Part shown: piece by piece, positions 14,331 to 20,940 of the stretch
Layout: each line of letters starts with the position of its first letter
Position numbering within the stretch: position 1 is the stretch's first letter
NCBI GenBank assembly: GCA_039698075.1
Contig: JBDKTJ010000142.1
Location: forward strand, 1 to 20,940
Origin: JAJFVC01 sp039698075
Lineage (GTDB): Bacteria > Planctomycetota > Planctomycetia > Pirellulales > Thermoguttaceae
Direction: 5' to 3'
DNA: 20,940 nucleotides
The notes under the pieces: generated by a model
Seen by the model: the letters and a program-made list of their open reading frames with translations, nothing else
Databases searched by the model: none
Told to the model about the DNA's origin: nothing
Program-made: the position numbers and the translations under genes

Positions 14331-15425
14331 ATGGCCAAAAAAACCGCACCTGCTGCAAAAAGTGCCGCTCGCAAAGATAGCGGCTCGATGCTGGACGCCA
14401 ATCCGGCGCTGAAAAACACGCTGGCCCAAATTGAGAAGGAGTTCGGCGAGGGGGCGATCATGCCGCTGGGCGTCGGCACGGCGGCGCCGATCCGCGGCAT
14501 TCCGACGGGCAGTCTTTCCTTGGACCTCGCCTTGGGCGGTCAAGGCGTCCCGTGCGGCCGGGTGCTCGAGATTTTCGGGCCCGAGTCCAGCGGCAAGACC
14601 ACGCTGGCCCTACACGTGGTGGCCAACGCGCAGCGCAACGGCGGCATCGCGGCGTTCATCGACGCGGAGCACGCGCTGGACCCGTCTTGGGCCAAAAAAC
14701 TCGGCGTCGAGTTGGAGACGCTTCTGGTCAGCCAGCCCAGCAGCGGCGAAGAGGCCATGCACATCACCGAAATGCTGATCAAAAGCAACGCGGTGGACGT
14801 GATCGTGGTCGATTCCGTGGCGGCATTGGTGCCGAAGAAGGAACTGGAGGGCGAGATCGGCGATTCACACGTAGGCTTGCAGGCCCGATTGATGAGCCAG
14901 TCGTTGCGCAAATTGACCGGCGTGATCGCGAAGTCCAAGACGTGCGTGATTTTCATCAACCAGATCCGCGAAAAGATCGGCGTGATGTTCGGCAGCCCGG
15001 AAACCACGCCCGGCGGCCGCGCCCTGAAGTTTTATTCCTCGTGCCGCATCGACGTCCGCCGGATCAACCAGATCAAGGAAGGCGACGTGGTGGTCGGTCA
15101 GCGGGTGCGGGCCAAGGTGGTCAAGAACAAGGTGGCCCCGCCATTCCGCGTGGCCGAGTTCGACATGATGCACAACCACGGCATCAGCTACGAGGCCGAC
15201 GTGTTGGACCTCGCGATGGTCCACAAGTTGGTCACCCGCACCGGCGCCTGGTTCCGTTACGGCGATTTGCAGTTGGGCCAAGGCCGCGAGAAGACCCGCG
15301 ATTTCCTCAAGGAAAATCCCAAGCTGGTGGAGGAGTTGAGGGAAAAGATATTCGCCGACGGTGCCGTGGCCGATCTGCCGGCCGACGACGACGCCTCGGC
15401 CAAGGAAGAAAACGACGCGGATTAG
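14331..15425 (+). CDS. recA: Recombinase RecA
   Basis: 364 residues, full length. RecA polymerises on single-stranded DNA, drives strand exchange in recombinational repair, and activates the SOS response. Walker A is GPESSGKTT (83-91) and Walker B lies in VDVIVVDSVAAL. Other signatures are FIDAEHALDP, the loop-1 region GEIGDSHVGLQARLMSQ, and FINQIREKIGVMFGSPE with the loop-2 region ETTPGGRALKFY. The first 20 residues are basic and alanine-rich (AKKTAPAAKSAARKD), and the tail is acidic (ADDDASAKEENDAD), as in many RecAs. ATG 14331 gives the standard N-terminus; no ribosome site is evident. No recX follows. It is divergent from the EamA transporter. Confidence 0.98.
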   Translation: MAKKTAPAAKSAARKDSGSMLDANPALKNTLAQIEKEFGEGAIMPLGVGTAAPIRGIPTGSLSLDLALGGQGVPCGRVLEIFGPESSGKTTLALHVVANAQRNGGIAAFIDAEHALDPSWAKKLGVELETLLVSQPSSGEEAMHITEMLIKSNAVDVIVVDSVAALVPKKELEGEIGDSHVGLQARLMSQSLRKLTGVIAKSKTCVIFINQIREKIGVMFGSPETTPGGRALKFYSSCRIDVRRINQIKEGDVVVGQRVRAKVVKNKVAPPFRVAEFDMMHNHGISYEADVLDLAMVHKLVTRTGAWFRYGDLQLGQGREKTRDFLKENPKLVEELREKIFADGAVADLPADDDASAKEENDAD

Positions 15426-15523
15426 CCCCGGGTCCGCGACCGCCGAAAAGCAACCGAAACCACCGGGAGCCCGGAGTTTGCGGCTTGCACCGGCCGACGC
15501 CGTCCAACGGGGTCGAAAAAGGC

Positions 15524-15529
15524 TATAAT
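15524..15529 (+). promoter_or_regulatory. Consensus -10 box before the heme/PAS sensor gene
   Basis: A perfect TATAAT lies 32 bases before ATG 15562. At 16-18 bases upstream there is no good -35 box (CGTCCA region), so the promoter may need an activator or be weak. Confidence 0.45.
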
Positions 15530-15561
15530 TGAGAGACGTCGGACGACCGGAGACTCTCTCG

Positions 15562-16827
15562 ATGATGGACCGCGAGAAACTTTCAAAACTCGCTTCACCG
15601 ATACGGCTGCGGCGGTATCTTTGGTTTTTGGCGATCTTTTGGACCATCGCCATCGGGCTCGTATTGACCTGGGAGCTTTGGGACGAACGCAACCACGCCT
15701 TCGAGCTGGCCCGAAGCGAGGCCTCCGGCATTTGGAAAAAGGAATATTCAGTCTACCGTTGGGCGGTTAGCCAAGGGCGGATCTACGTGCCGGTGGAAGG
15801 TTCGACCCGTCCGGACCCCAATCTGGCCGCGACGCCCGATCGCGACGTCACGACCCGGTCCGGCCAGCGATTGACGCTGCTAAGCCCACCGACGATCATG
15901 CGGCAACTCTTCGCGCTGAATCATGGCCCCACGGACGTTATCAGCCACATCACGAGCTTGAAGACCAAGCGTCTCGACAACAGGCCGGATGCATGGGAAA
16001 AACAAGCCTTGCAATCGTTCGCCTCCGGACAGCCCGAGGTCTGCGACGAAGCCACCCTCGACGGAAAATCCTATCTGCGGCTCATGCGGCCGCTCCACAC
16101 CGAGCCGTCTTGCTTGACTTGCCATTATTACGAGGCGGGCCACAAGGTGGGCGATCTGCACGGCGGGCTCAGCGTCTCGATGCCCATGGCTTCCGTTTGG
16201 AACACCCAGGGACCAAACATCCAGCGACGTCTGGCCGGTTACGGCGGGATGTGGCTGCTGGGATTGGCGGGCCTCGTGTTGCTGTCGCGCACACTCACCC
16301 ATCAAATCCAACGTCGCGGCGAAGCGGAGCAAAGACTCCAGGAAGCGCACGCCTTGCTCGAACAACGCGTGGCCGAACGAACCGCCGAACTGGCCGAGTC
16401 CAACGGACGGTTGGAAAACGAGATCGCCGAACGCGTCAAGACCGAGCAGTGGCTGCTGGAGAGCGAGCAGCGATTCCGCGGCTATTTCGAGCAAGGGCTG
16501 GTCGGCATGGCGATTCTCAGCCCGGCGCAGGACTGGGTCGAGGTCAATCTGCGATTCTGCCGGATGCTGGGCTACTCCGAAGAAGAATTGCTGCTGGTCG
16601 ATTGGCGCACTCTGACGCACCAAGAGGATCGCGCCGCGGTCGAGTCCGAGTTGCAACGCGTCCTGCGCGGCGATAGCCGAGGTTTCATCCTCGACATCCG
16701 GCTGGTGCGCAAGGACGGCCGAATCTTCTCGGCCGGCGTGTCGGTCCAACGCCAACAAAAGGCCGACGGCGCACTCGACAGCCTCTTGGTCCTGGTCCAG
16801 GACATGACCCACCGAAAGACAAGGTAA
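15562..16827 (+). CDS. Membrane sensor: DUF3365-like heme domain plus PAS, no output domain
   Basis: 421 residues. An N-terminal helix (about 20-38) is followed by an extracytoplasmic domain of the DUF3365/Tll0287 type: WAVSQGRIYVPV, DVTTRSGQRLTLLSPPTIMRQL, and a c-type heme-binding CLTCH (C184, C187, H188) before GHKVGDLHGGLSVSMPM. A second helix lies at about 225-243. A coiled coil (250-300) follows, then a PAS domain (303-415; RFRGYFEQGLVGMAIL, NLRFCRMLGYSEEELL). The protein ends right after the PAS C-cap (LVQDMTHRKTR) with no kinase, cyclase or phosphodiesterase domain, and only 157 bases separate it from cysC. It probably senses redox or a small ligand and signals to a partner protein. 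ATG 15562 was chosen: GGAG lies 9 bases upstream. Confidence 0.88.
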   Translation: MMDREKLSKLASPIRLRRYLWFLAIFWTIAIGLVLTWELWDERNHAFELARSEASGIWKKEYSVYRWAVSQGRIYVPVEGSTRPDPNLAATPDRDVTTRSGQRLTLLSPPTIMRQLFALNHGPTDVISHITSLKTKRLDNRPDAWEKQALQSFASGQPEVCDEATLDGKSYLRLMRPLHTEPSCLTCHYYEAGHKVGDLHGGLSVSMPMASVWNTQGPNIQRRLAGYGGMWLLGLAGLVLLSRTLTHQIQRRGEAEQRLQEAHALLEQRVAERTAELAESNGRLENEIAERVKTEQWLLESEQRFRGYFEQGLVGMAILSPAQDWVEVNLRFCRMLGYSEEELLLVDWRTLTHQEDRAAVESELQRVLRGDSRGFILDIRLVRKDGRIFSAGVSVQRQQKADGALDSLLVLVQDMTHRKTR

Positions 16828-16908
16828 CAGGCTCGGTCGGATCCCCGCAAAACCGCGGGCGTTGAGCCAACAGGCAAAATCCACCACACCCCGATTGGGT
16901 GCCGCCGC

Positions 16909-16937
16909 TTGCAACCCGCCCGACTTTTCACCATACT
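16909..16937 (+). promoter_or_regulatory. Candidate promoter of cysC
   Basis: TTGCAA (16909-16914), a 17-base spacer, then CATACT (16932-16937); four of six matches in each box. The leader would be about 40 bases. Confidence 0.45.
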
Positions 16938-16984
16938 GTTTGGCTTCCGTTCCTGATGGTTGACCTCTGACTCTAGATCCTAAA

Positions 16985-17647
16985 ATGCCTCACGACCCCC
17001 AAGTCCAAGTCCACTGGCATGAACATGCCGTATCGCGTCAAGATCGTGAACAACACAACGGCCACTCGGGCTGCGTGGTCTGGTTGACCGGGCTGAGCGC
17101 CTGCGGCAAAAGCACGGTCGCCAACCTGTTGGACCACAAACTGCATTCGATGGGCGTCCACAGCTTCGTGCTCGACGGGGACAACATCCGCCACGGATTG
17201 AACGCCGGGCCCGGCATGCTCAAGGAGCAGCACGGCGAGGAGTTTGCCAAGCGTTTTGGGCTGGGTTTCTCGGCCCAGGACCGCGAGGAAAACATCCGAC
17301 GCATCGGCACCGTCGCCAAACTGTTCTGCGACGCCGGCCTGATCGCCATCACCGCGTTCATCAGCCCGTACCGCGTCGATCGAGACCGAGTTCGGGCGAT
17401 GTTGGGCCAAGGCGATTTCGTCGAGGTGTTCGTCGACGCGCCGATCGAGGTCTGCGAGGCCCGCGATCCGAAAGGTCTGTATCAAAAGGCCCGGGCGGGG
17501 CAGCTCAAAGGATTCACCGGCATCGACGACCCTTACGAGTCGCCCCTGACGCCGGAGTTGGTCCTGGACGCCGCCGGTCAATCGGCTGCGGCGTTGGCCG
17601 ACCAGCTTTTGGCGTATTTGGAAAAGACGGGCAAGATCGCCAAGTAA
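16985..17647 (+). CDS. cysC: Adenylyl-sulfate (APS) kinase
   Basis: 220 residues. It phosphorylates adenosine 5'-phosphosulfate to PAPS, for assimilatory sulfate reduction or sulfation. Walker A is GLSACGKST (36-44). DGDNIRHGLN at 64-73 and DREENIRRIG at 99-108 bind substrate, and ITAFISPYRVDRDRVR and GLYQKARAGQLKGFTGIDDPYE complete the family pattern. Between RHGLN and LGFS there is an insertion of about 17 residues (AGPGMLKEQHGEEFAKRF); I associate this with planctomycete CysC. No CysD/CysN sulfate adenylyltransferase genes are adjacent and no ATP sulfurylase is fused, so APS must come from elsewhere. ATG 16985 has no clear ribosome site. Confidence 0.95.
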   Translation: MPHDPQVQVHWHEHAVSRQDREQHNGHSGCVVWLTGLSACGKSTVANLLDHKLHSMGVHSFVLDGDNIRHGLNAGPGMLKEQHGEEFAKRFGLGFSAQDREENIRRIGTVAKLFCDAGLIAITAFISPYRVDRDRVRAMLGQGDFVEVFVDAPIEVCEARDPKGLYQKARAGQLKGFTGIDDPYESPLTPELVLDAAGQSAAALADQLLAYLEKTGKIAK

Positions 17648-17714
17648 CCAGACGCGTCGCCGTTCCGCGTTTTGGACTCCGCCGAAAATCGCTCGCGTTT
17701 TTTCGCCGGTGGGG

Positions 17715-17744
17715 TTGACGAATCGCGTCGTCCGGATTTAGATT
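17715..17744 (+). promoter_or_regulatory. Candidate promoter of the BON-like gene pair
   Basis: TTGACG (17715-17720), an 18-base spacer, then TAGATT (17739-17744). It would give a long leader of about 180 bases before ATG 17930. The leader contains CCCAA...TTGGG arms around a CCGATCGG palindrome near 17764-17784. Nothing else is recognised between cysC and this gene. Confidence 0.4.
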
Positions 17745-17929
17745 GTTGGACGCTGCCGTTTGCCCAACCGATCGGTGTTTGGGACCGGACAGGGATGACC
17801 TTTCTCGTTGTTGATCCGTCGCGGGGGACGGGATCGGCCTTCTGTTCGAGCCGCATCCAAGGGCGACGCGGCCGCTCGGGCGCTTTGGTTCTTCTTACAC
17901 GACAGGCACCGAGTTTGAATGGGGGGGCG

Positions 17930-18169
17930 ATGGCGATGACCACAGCCGTCTTGGCGGGAGTGCAGCCGCGAGCGCAAGCAGCCTTGTGCAACAGCCCGTT
18001 CTACGAGTTGCGGGATTTGCTGGTCGAGCAGCGCAACGATGCGTTGCAACTTTCCGGGTGCGTTTCCAGTTTCTACCACAAACAACTGGCTCAGGAGGTC
18101 GTTCGCTCTGTTTGCAAGGACGCGACCGTGGTCAATTCGATCCGCGTCGAATGCGAAGACGAAACCTGA
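17930..18169 (+). CDS. Small BON-like protein, copy 1
   Basis: 79 residues. The core ELRDLLVEQRNDALQLSGCV, then SSFYHKQLAQEVVRSV and VVNSIRVE, has the beta-alpha-beta pattern of a single BON domain (L.G.V.s...k..A...a....VvN.i.V). No signal peptide is obvious. BON domains usually bind membranes or ligands; this short cytosolic-looking form has no known role that I can name. The start is ATG 17930 or ATG 17936; a run of seven G lies 8 bases before the second. The open frame extends upstream to 17672, but that part looks non-coding. The next gene encodes a clear paralogue. Confidence 0.7.
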   Translation: MAMTTAVLAGVQPRAQAALCNSPFYELRDLLVEQRNDALQLSGCVSSFYHKQLAQEVVRSVCKDATVVNSIRVECEDET

Positions 18170-18288
18170 CAGACGTCGCGCCGCTTTCCCATCTGTTACT
18201 CAGGCGGGAGCAACGACGCTCCCCCAACAAAAACCCGTGGTCGCCGGCGCAGGAAAACTCGCCTTCAACGACCATCGAGGAGACCGCC

Positions 18289-18564
18289 ATGGAAGATCGA
18301 ATCTTTCGCTTCGACCCGCAGCCGTCCCTGGCCGACGTGCTGCCGGAAACTCTCGAAGAGGCCGAGCAACTGGCCGCTTCAATCGAACAAGCCGTCCAAC
18401 GCGAGACCGGCCGTGGAATCGCCGATCTGATCGTCGAGGTCCATGCGGACGGCATCCTGTTGCGCGGACGCTGCACGACCTATTACACCAAGCAACTGGC
18501 CCAGCATGCCGCCATGAGCGTGCCCGGCGGCGATCGACTGGTCAACGGCATCGAAGTGTTTTGA
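18289..18564 (+). CDS. Small BON-like protein, copy 2
   Basis: 91 residues. Its C-terminal half (ADLIVEVHADGILLRGRCTT, then YYTKQLAQHAAMSV and LVNGIEVF) aligns without gaps to the upstream protein over the Y-KQLAQ helix and the VN-I-V strand, so the two are tandem paralogues. The N-terminus differs: an acidic helix, ETLEEAEQLAASIEQAV. GAGGAG lies 6 bases before ATG 18289, an excellent ribosome site. It is separated from copy 1 by 119 bases. It ends 9 bases from the convergent deoxyribosyltransferase-like gene. The function is unknown; BON assignment by pattern only. Confidence 0.8.
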   Translation: MEDRIFRFDPQPSLADVLPETLEEAEQLAASIEQAVQRETGRGIADLIVEVHADGILLRGRCTTYYTKQLAQHAAMSVPGGDRLVNGIEVF

Positions 18565-18573
18565 CGTCCCTTT

Positions 18574-19026
18574 TCAAACGATTTCGTGTTTCGCCGCCTT
18601 GGCGTCCGCGATGCATCGGGCCACGTCGCCGTTGGCCAACGCTCGCTCGAACGCCGCCCAGTCGGCATACAGCGCGTGACTCAAAAACTTGACCGCCCAA
18701 TTGTGATTCAACGGGCTGATGGTCAACACCGCCGCCCCGTGGCGATACGCCTCCCACATCTCGATCGCCGTCCCCATCGACGCCTCGGGCACGAACGCCA
18801 CCAGCACGTCCACCTGGCCGCACATCCGGTTGTGCCGCAAAAACACCTCCCGTCCCGTCGCGTGATCGTAGCCCAGCGAGCCGGTATGCTTGGCCCGTGG
18901 GTCGTAAATCTCCGCATCCGGAAAATGCGTCTCGATCAACCTCGCGATTCGCGATCGATAGTCCTGGTCGTGAACTCGCTTCTCGGCATGGGACCCCTGC
19001 ATGATGCCAGCCAGAAAAAACTTCAT
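18574..19026 (-). CDS. Nucleoside 2-deoxyribosyltransferase-like protein
   Basis: 150 residues, a single Rossmann-like domain. It begins MKFFLAGIM, has a conserved NRMCGQVDVLVAFVP strand, then EASMGTAIEMWEAY (81-94), the EASxGTxxE motif with the probable catalytic E89. These enzymes cleave or exchange the base of deoxynucleosides or nucleotides in salvage or clean-up. The family also includes proteins of untested activity (for example, in modified-base or defence contexts), so the exact substrate is open. GAGGTG lies 5 bases before ATG 19026. It is convergent with the BON-like pair and divergent from the secreted TPR gene. Between them, 19027-19318 holds only the promoter listed below. Confidence 0.82.
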   Translation of the reverse strand: MKFFLAGIMQGSHAEKRVHDQDYRSRIARLIETHFPDAEIYDPRAKHTGSLGYDHATGREVFLRHNRMCGQVDVLVAFVPEASMGTAIEMWEAYRHGAAVLTISPLNHNWAVKFLSHALYADWAAFERALANGDVARCIADAKAAKHEIV

Positions 19027-19211
19027 GATTTCACCTCACCCAAAACGCCCACGTCTCCCATTATCTCGTCCATTCTTGTGTGGCTTCACGTCGGTCCAGC
19101 AAATCAACGTTAAGAAGGATAAACACTTTGCGGCGACTGGCAAGTCCATGTCCGTTTGGCGGCATGATCCACCGACCACGCGATCCTCTGCCCGAGCGTC
19201 GCAAATCGGGA

Positions 19212-19241
19212 TTGGATCGCCAACACCCTTGCGCCTATAAT
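19212..19241 (+). promoter_or_regulatory. Sigma-70-type promoter of the secreted TPR gene
   Basis: TTGGAT (19212-19217), an 18-base spacer, then a perfect TATAAT (19236-19241). The leader to ATG 19319 is about 70 bases. Confidence 0.65.
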
Positions 19242-19318
19242 GTGTCGTCGCTTGAAGGATTGGTTCGGAGAACATTGCGATCCTTCCAAAAATAACCTCG
19301 CAGGGAGTCTGAAATACC

Positions 19319-20800
19319 ATGGTTCAGCATCGATTTTTTGCCCATCGTCCCAAAGGCGCTCTCCGTTGGCTCGTCGTCTTTTTGTTCCTAGCCGGTCAGA
19401 CACTGGCGGGCCCTGGCGGTCCAGGCGGCGGGGGCGGGTCTGGCGGCGGGCGAAGTGGCGGCGGGGGTGGATTTAGCGGTGGACGAGGCGGCGGGGGCGG
19501 TGGTGGGTTCAGCGGCGGCCGATCGTCCGGCGCACCTTCCGGATTCAGCGGGGGTCGATCGTCCGGTGGACCTTCCGGATTCAGCGGTTCGCCAAGCCAT
19601 GGACAACCCAAAGGACAACCCAAAGGACAACCCAAAGGACACCCTGGGGGTCACCCCGGGGGTCATCCCTACGCCGGCGGACCTCACCATCCCGGTGGCC
19701 CCGGCGGCCCAGGTTTCCATCATCCGCCCTACGGCTGGTACCACGGCGACTGGCACGACCACTGGCATCATCCGTGGGTTTGGGGCCCGGTCGGTTGGTT
19801 TTCCGTTGGGGTCGTCACCGGCGCCTTGGTTTGGGACGCGCCGTGGTATTGGGGCTACTGGCCCTACTACAACCCGTACTGCGTCGAGGTTGTGGTCGTC
19901 GACGGCGTGGCGATCGACTATTCGCGTCCGATCGTCGTAGCGCCGACCACCACAACGGCGGCCGCGGCGACCGGCGCCACCACGTTGCCGAACGTTTCGG
20001 ACGACGAACCGTCGCCCTTGCTCGAAGCAGCTCGAACCGCGTTCAGCGGCGGCGACTATCCCACGGCGATGAAGTTGGTCAATCAGGCGATCGCCGCCAA
20101 GCCGAACGATCGAACGGCTCACGAGTTTCGCTCGCTGGTCCTGTTCGCCACGGCGCAATACAAGGCGGCGGCCGCGGCAGCTTACGCCGTTTTGGCGGCC
20201 GGTCCCGGTTGGGATTGGACCACGATGTCCGGTCTCTATTCCGATCCCCAGCTTTACACGACGCAGCTCCGGGCGCTGGAACAATATCGGAACGCCCATC
20301 CCAAGCAGCCCGAAATCCGCTTCTTGCTGGCCTATCATTACATGATCTGCGAGCATCCCGAGGCGGCGGCCGTCGAACTGAAGGAAGTCGTCCGACTGAA
20401 CCCGAAGGATCAGTTGGCGACACAACTGTTGGCCGGCCTCTCGCACGACAAGTCGGAGACCGTCGCTGCACCGGCGGCCGAGGCGACTCCCACCGAAGCG
20501 GTTCCGACCCAACCGGTCGAAGCGGCGAAGCTGATCGGCACGTGGACGGCGTCCCGACCCGACGGCTCGTCGTTCGTGTTTACTCTCAGCGGCGCGGACT
20601 ACTCGTGGAAATTCACCCAAAACGGCAAAACCCAGGAGTTCAGCGGCGGCTACACGTTGGCCGACAACTTGCTGATCCTCAAGCAGAACGGCAATCCGGT
20701 GATGATCGGCCAGATCACGCCGCGAGGCGCCAACCAGTTCCTGTTCAAGCTGACCGGCAACAGCCCGAACGATCCGGGCCTGACGTTCCAGCGAAAATAG
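19319..20800 (+). CDS. Secreted Gly/His-rich low-complexity protein with TPR region
   Basis: 493 residues. A signal peptide (MVQHRFFAHRPKGALRWLVV then FLFLAGQTLA, cut near 30) is followed by glycine-rich repeats (FSGGR units, 31-92), six tetrapeptides of G[QH]P[KGY] type (about 95-118), and a His/Trp/Tyr-rich stretch (YGWYHGDWHDHWHHPWVWGP). A short hydrophobic segment (VGWFSVGVVTGALVW) comes next, then a Thr/Ala linker. TPR-like helices span about 225-380 (LLEAARTAFSGGDYPTAMKL; PEAAAVELKEVVRLNPKDQL). A C-terminal small beta domain (KLIGTWTASRPDGSSFVFTL ... TQEFSGGYTLADNLLILKQ) resembles lipocalin-like domains. Planctomycetes have many such proteins; the role is unknown. The His-rich part could bind metal. 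AGGGAG lies 11 bases before the ATG. Confidence 0.85.
   Translation: MVQHRFFAHRPKGALRWLVVFLFLAGQTLAGPGGPGGGGGSGGGRSGGGGGFSGGRGGGGGGGFSGGRSSGAPSGFSGGRSSGGPSGFSGSPSHGQPKGQPKGQPKGHPGGHPGGHPYAGGPHHPGGPGGPGFHHPPYGWYHGDWHDHWHHPWVWGPVGWFSVGVVTGALVWDAPWYWGYWPYYNPYCVEVVVVDGVAIDYSRPIVVAPTTTTAAAATGATTLPNVSDDEPSPLLEAARTAFSGGDYPTAMKLVNQAIAAKPNDRTAHEFRSLVLFATAQYKAAAAAAYAVLAAGPGWDWTTMSGLYSDPQLYTTQLRALEQYRNAHPKQPEIRFLLAYHYMICEHPEAAAVELKEVVRLNPKDQLATQLLAGLSHDKSETVAAPAAEATPTEAVPTQPVEAAKLIGTWTASRPDGSSFVFTLSGADYSWKFTQNGKTQEFSGGYTLADNLLILKQNGNPVMIGQITPRGANQFLFKLTGNSPNDPGLTFQRK
19505..19576 (+). repeat. Two 36-base in-frame tandem repeats (FSGGRSSGxPSG)
   Basis: Units at 19505-19540 and 19541-19576, each encoding a GFSGGRSSG[AG]PS-type dodecapeptide, with a partial third unit beginning at 19577. 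Both share GATCGTCCGG. They lie within the Gly-rich part of the secreted TPR protein. Confidence 0.85.
19601..19672 (+). repeat. Six 12-base in-frame tandem repeats
   Basis: GGACAACCCAAA occurs three times exactly (19601-19636), followed by three diverged copies (GGACACCCTGGG, GGTCACCCCGGG, GGTCATCCCTAC) to 19672. They encode GQPK, then GHPG and GHPY, tetrapeptides in the secreted protein. Identical adjacent copies suggest recent slippage and possible length variation between strains. Confidence 0.9.
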
Positions 20801-20899
20801 AGCCCTTCCAGAGAGGGTGCAGTAAAGTCCTATGGCGCGACTGCGAAGAATAGGTTAAATTGGTAATTTCTTGATTAAAACCAGTATCAGGATGTTGCC

Positions 20900-20940
20900 A
20901 TGAGTGCCCGTGATATTCACATTGCAGATCCGGTAGAAGC
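20900..20940 (+). CDS. Partial gene at right edge
   Basis: ATG 20900 with AGGA 7 bases upstream opens a frame (MSARDIHIADPVEA) that runs off the window. The preceding 60 bases are AT-rich, unlike most of the window. Too short to identify. Confidence 0.5.
   Translation, partial: MSARDIHIADPVE

Noticed and set aside
16844..16859. Terminator hairpin after the heme/PAS sensor gene
   Set aside because: CCCGC-AAAACC-GCGGG is only a 5-bp stem and is followed by no T-run; too weak to call.
17672..17929. N-terminal extension of the first BON-like gene
   Set aside because: The frame is open, but its amino-acid composition is unlike a protein domain, it would start near a candidate promoter, and the homology to copy 2 begins only downstream of 17930.

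Overview
The window is GC-rich, densely coded chromosomal DNA. It most resembles an anaerobic or facultative member of the Planctomycetes. That assignment is inference, resting on three traits I associate with the group: a double zinc-ribbon membrane protein, a glycine/histidine-rich secreted TPR protein, and a CysC with a long insertion after its RHGLN motif. Several genes have no clear Shine-Dalgarno sequence. I found no rRNA, tRNA, CRISPR array or prophage.

Layout. 1-1440 (minus): an edge fragment, a six-helix membrane protein and a TetR-family repressor, probably one operon. 1643-2896 (plus): a zinc-ribbon membrane protein behind a clear promoter. 2908-4848 (minus): a secreted MuiA/DUF4139 protein. 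4956-6711 (plus): larB and nnrD. 6719-12981 (minus): a trimeric NAD-linked [FeFe]-hydrogenase locus, transcribed hydB, then hydA, then hydC, then a conserved gene of unknown function with a HEPN-like RxxxxH motif. 13156-14100 (minus): an EamA transporter, divergent from recA (14331-15425). 15562-16827: a membrane sensor with a CxxCH heme motif and a PAS domain but no output domain. 16985-17647: cysC. 17930-18564: two paralogous BON-like small proteins. 18574-19026 (minus): a nucleoside 2-deoxyribosyltransferase-like protein. 19319-20800: a Gly/His-rich secreted TPR protein. From 20900 a new gene runs off the right edge.

The most notable structure is at about 9967-10645, inside the hydrogenase operon. 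A Y1 (HUH) transposase gene of the IS200/RAYT type sits between two mirror-image modules of hairpins. The two modules have the same order and nearly the same spacing, share linker sequence, and keep TTTA/TTCA-type loops. Their stems differ by compensatory base changes. This looks like a complete REP/BIME-like element that separated hydB from hydA-hydC.

The hydrogenase subunits should form a soluble complex coupling NAD(H), possibly with ferredoxin, to H2. HydB carries FMN, NADH and Fe-S sites plus two tandem thioredoxin-like ferredoxin domains. HydA carries the H-cluster domain with an unusual TSCSPGW L1 motif. HydC is the NuoE-like [2Fe-2S] subunit. No hydEFG maturation genes lie in the window.
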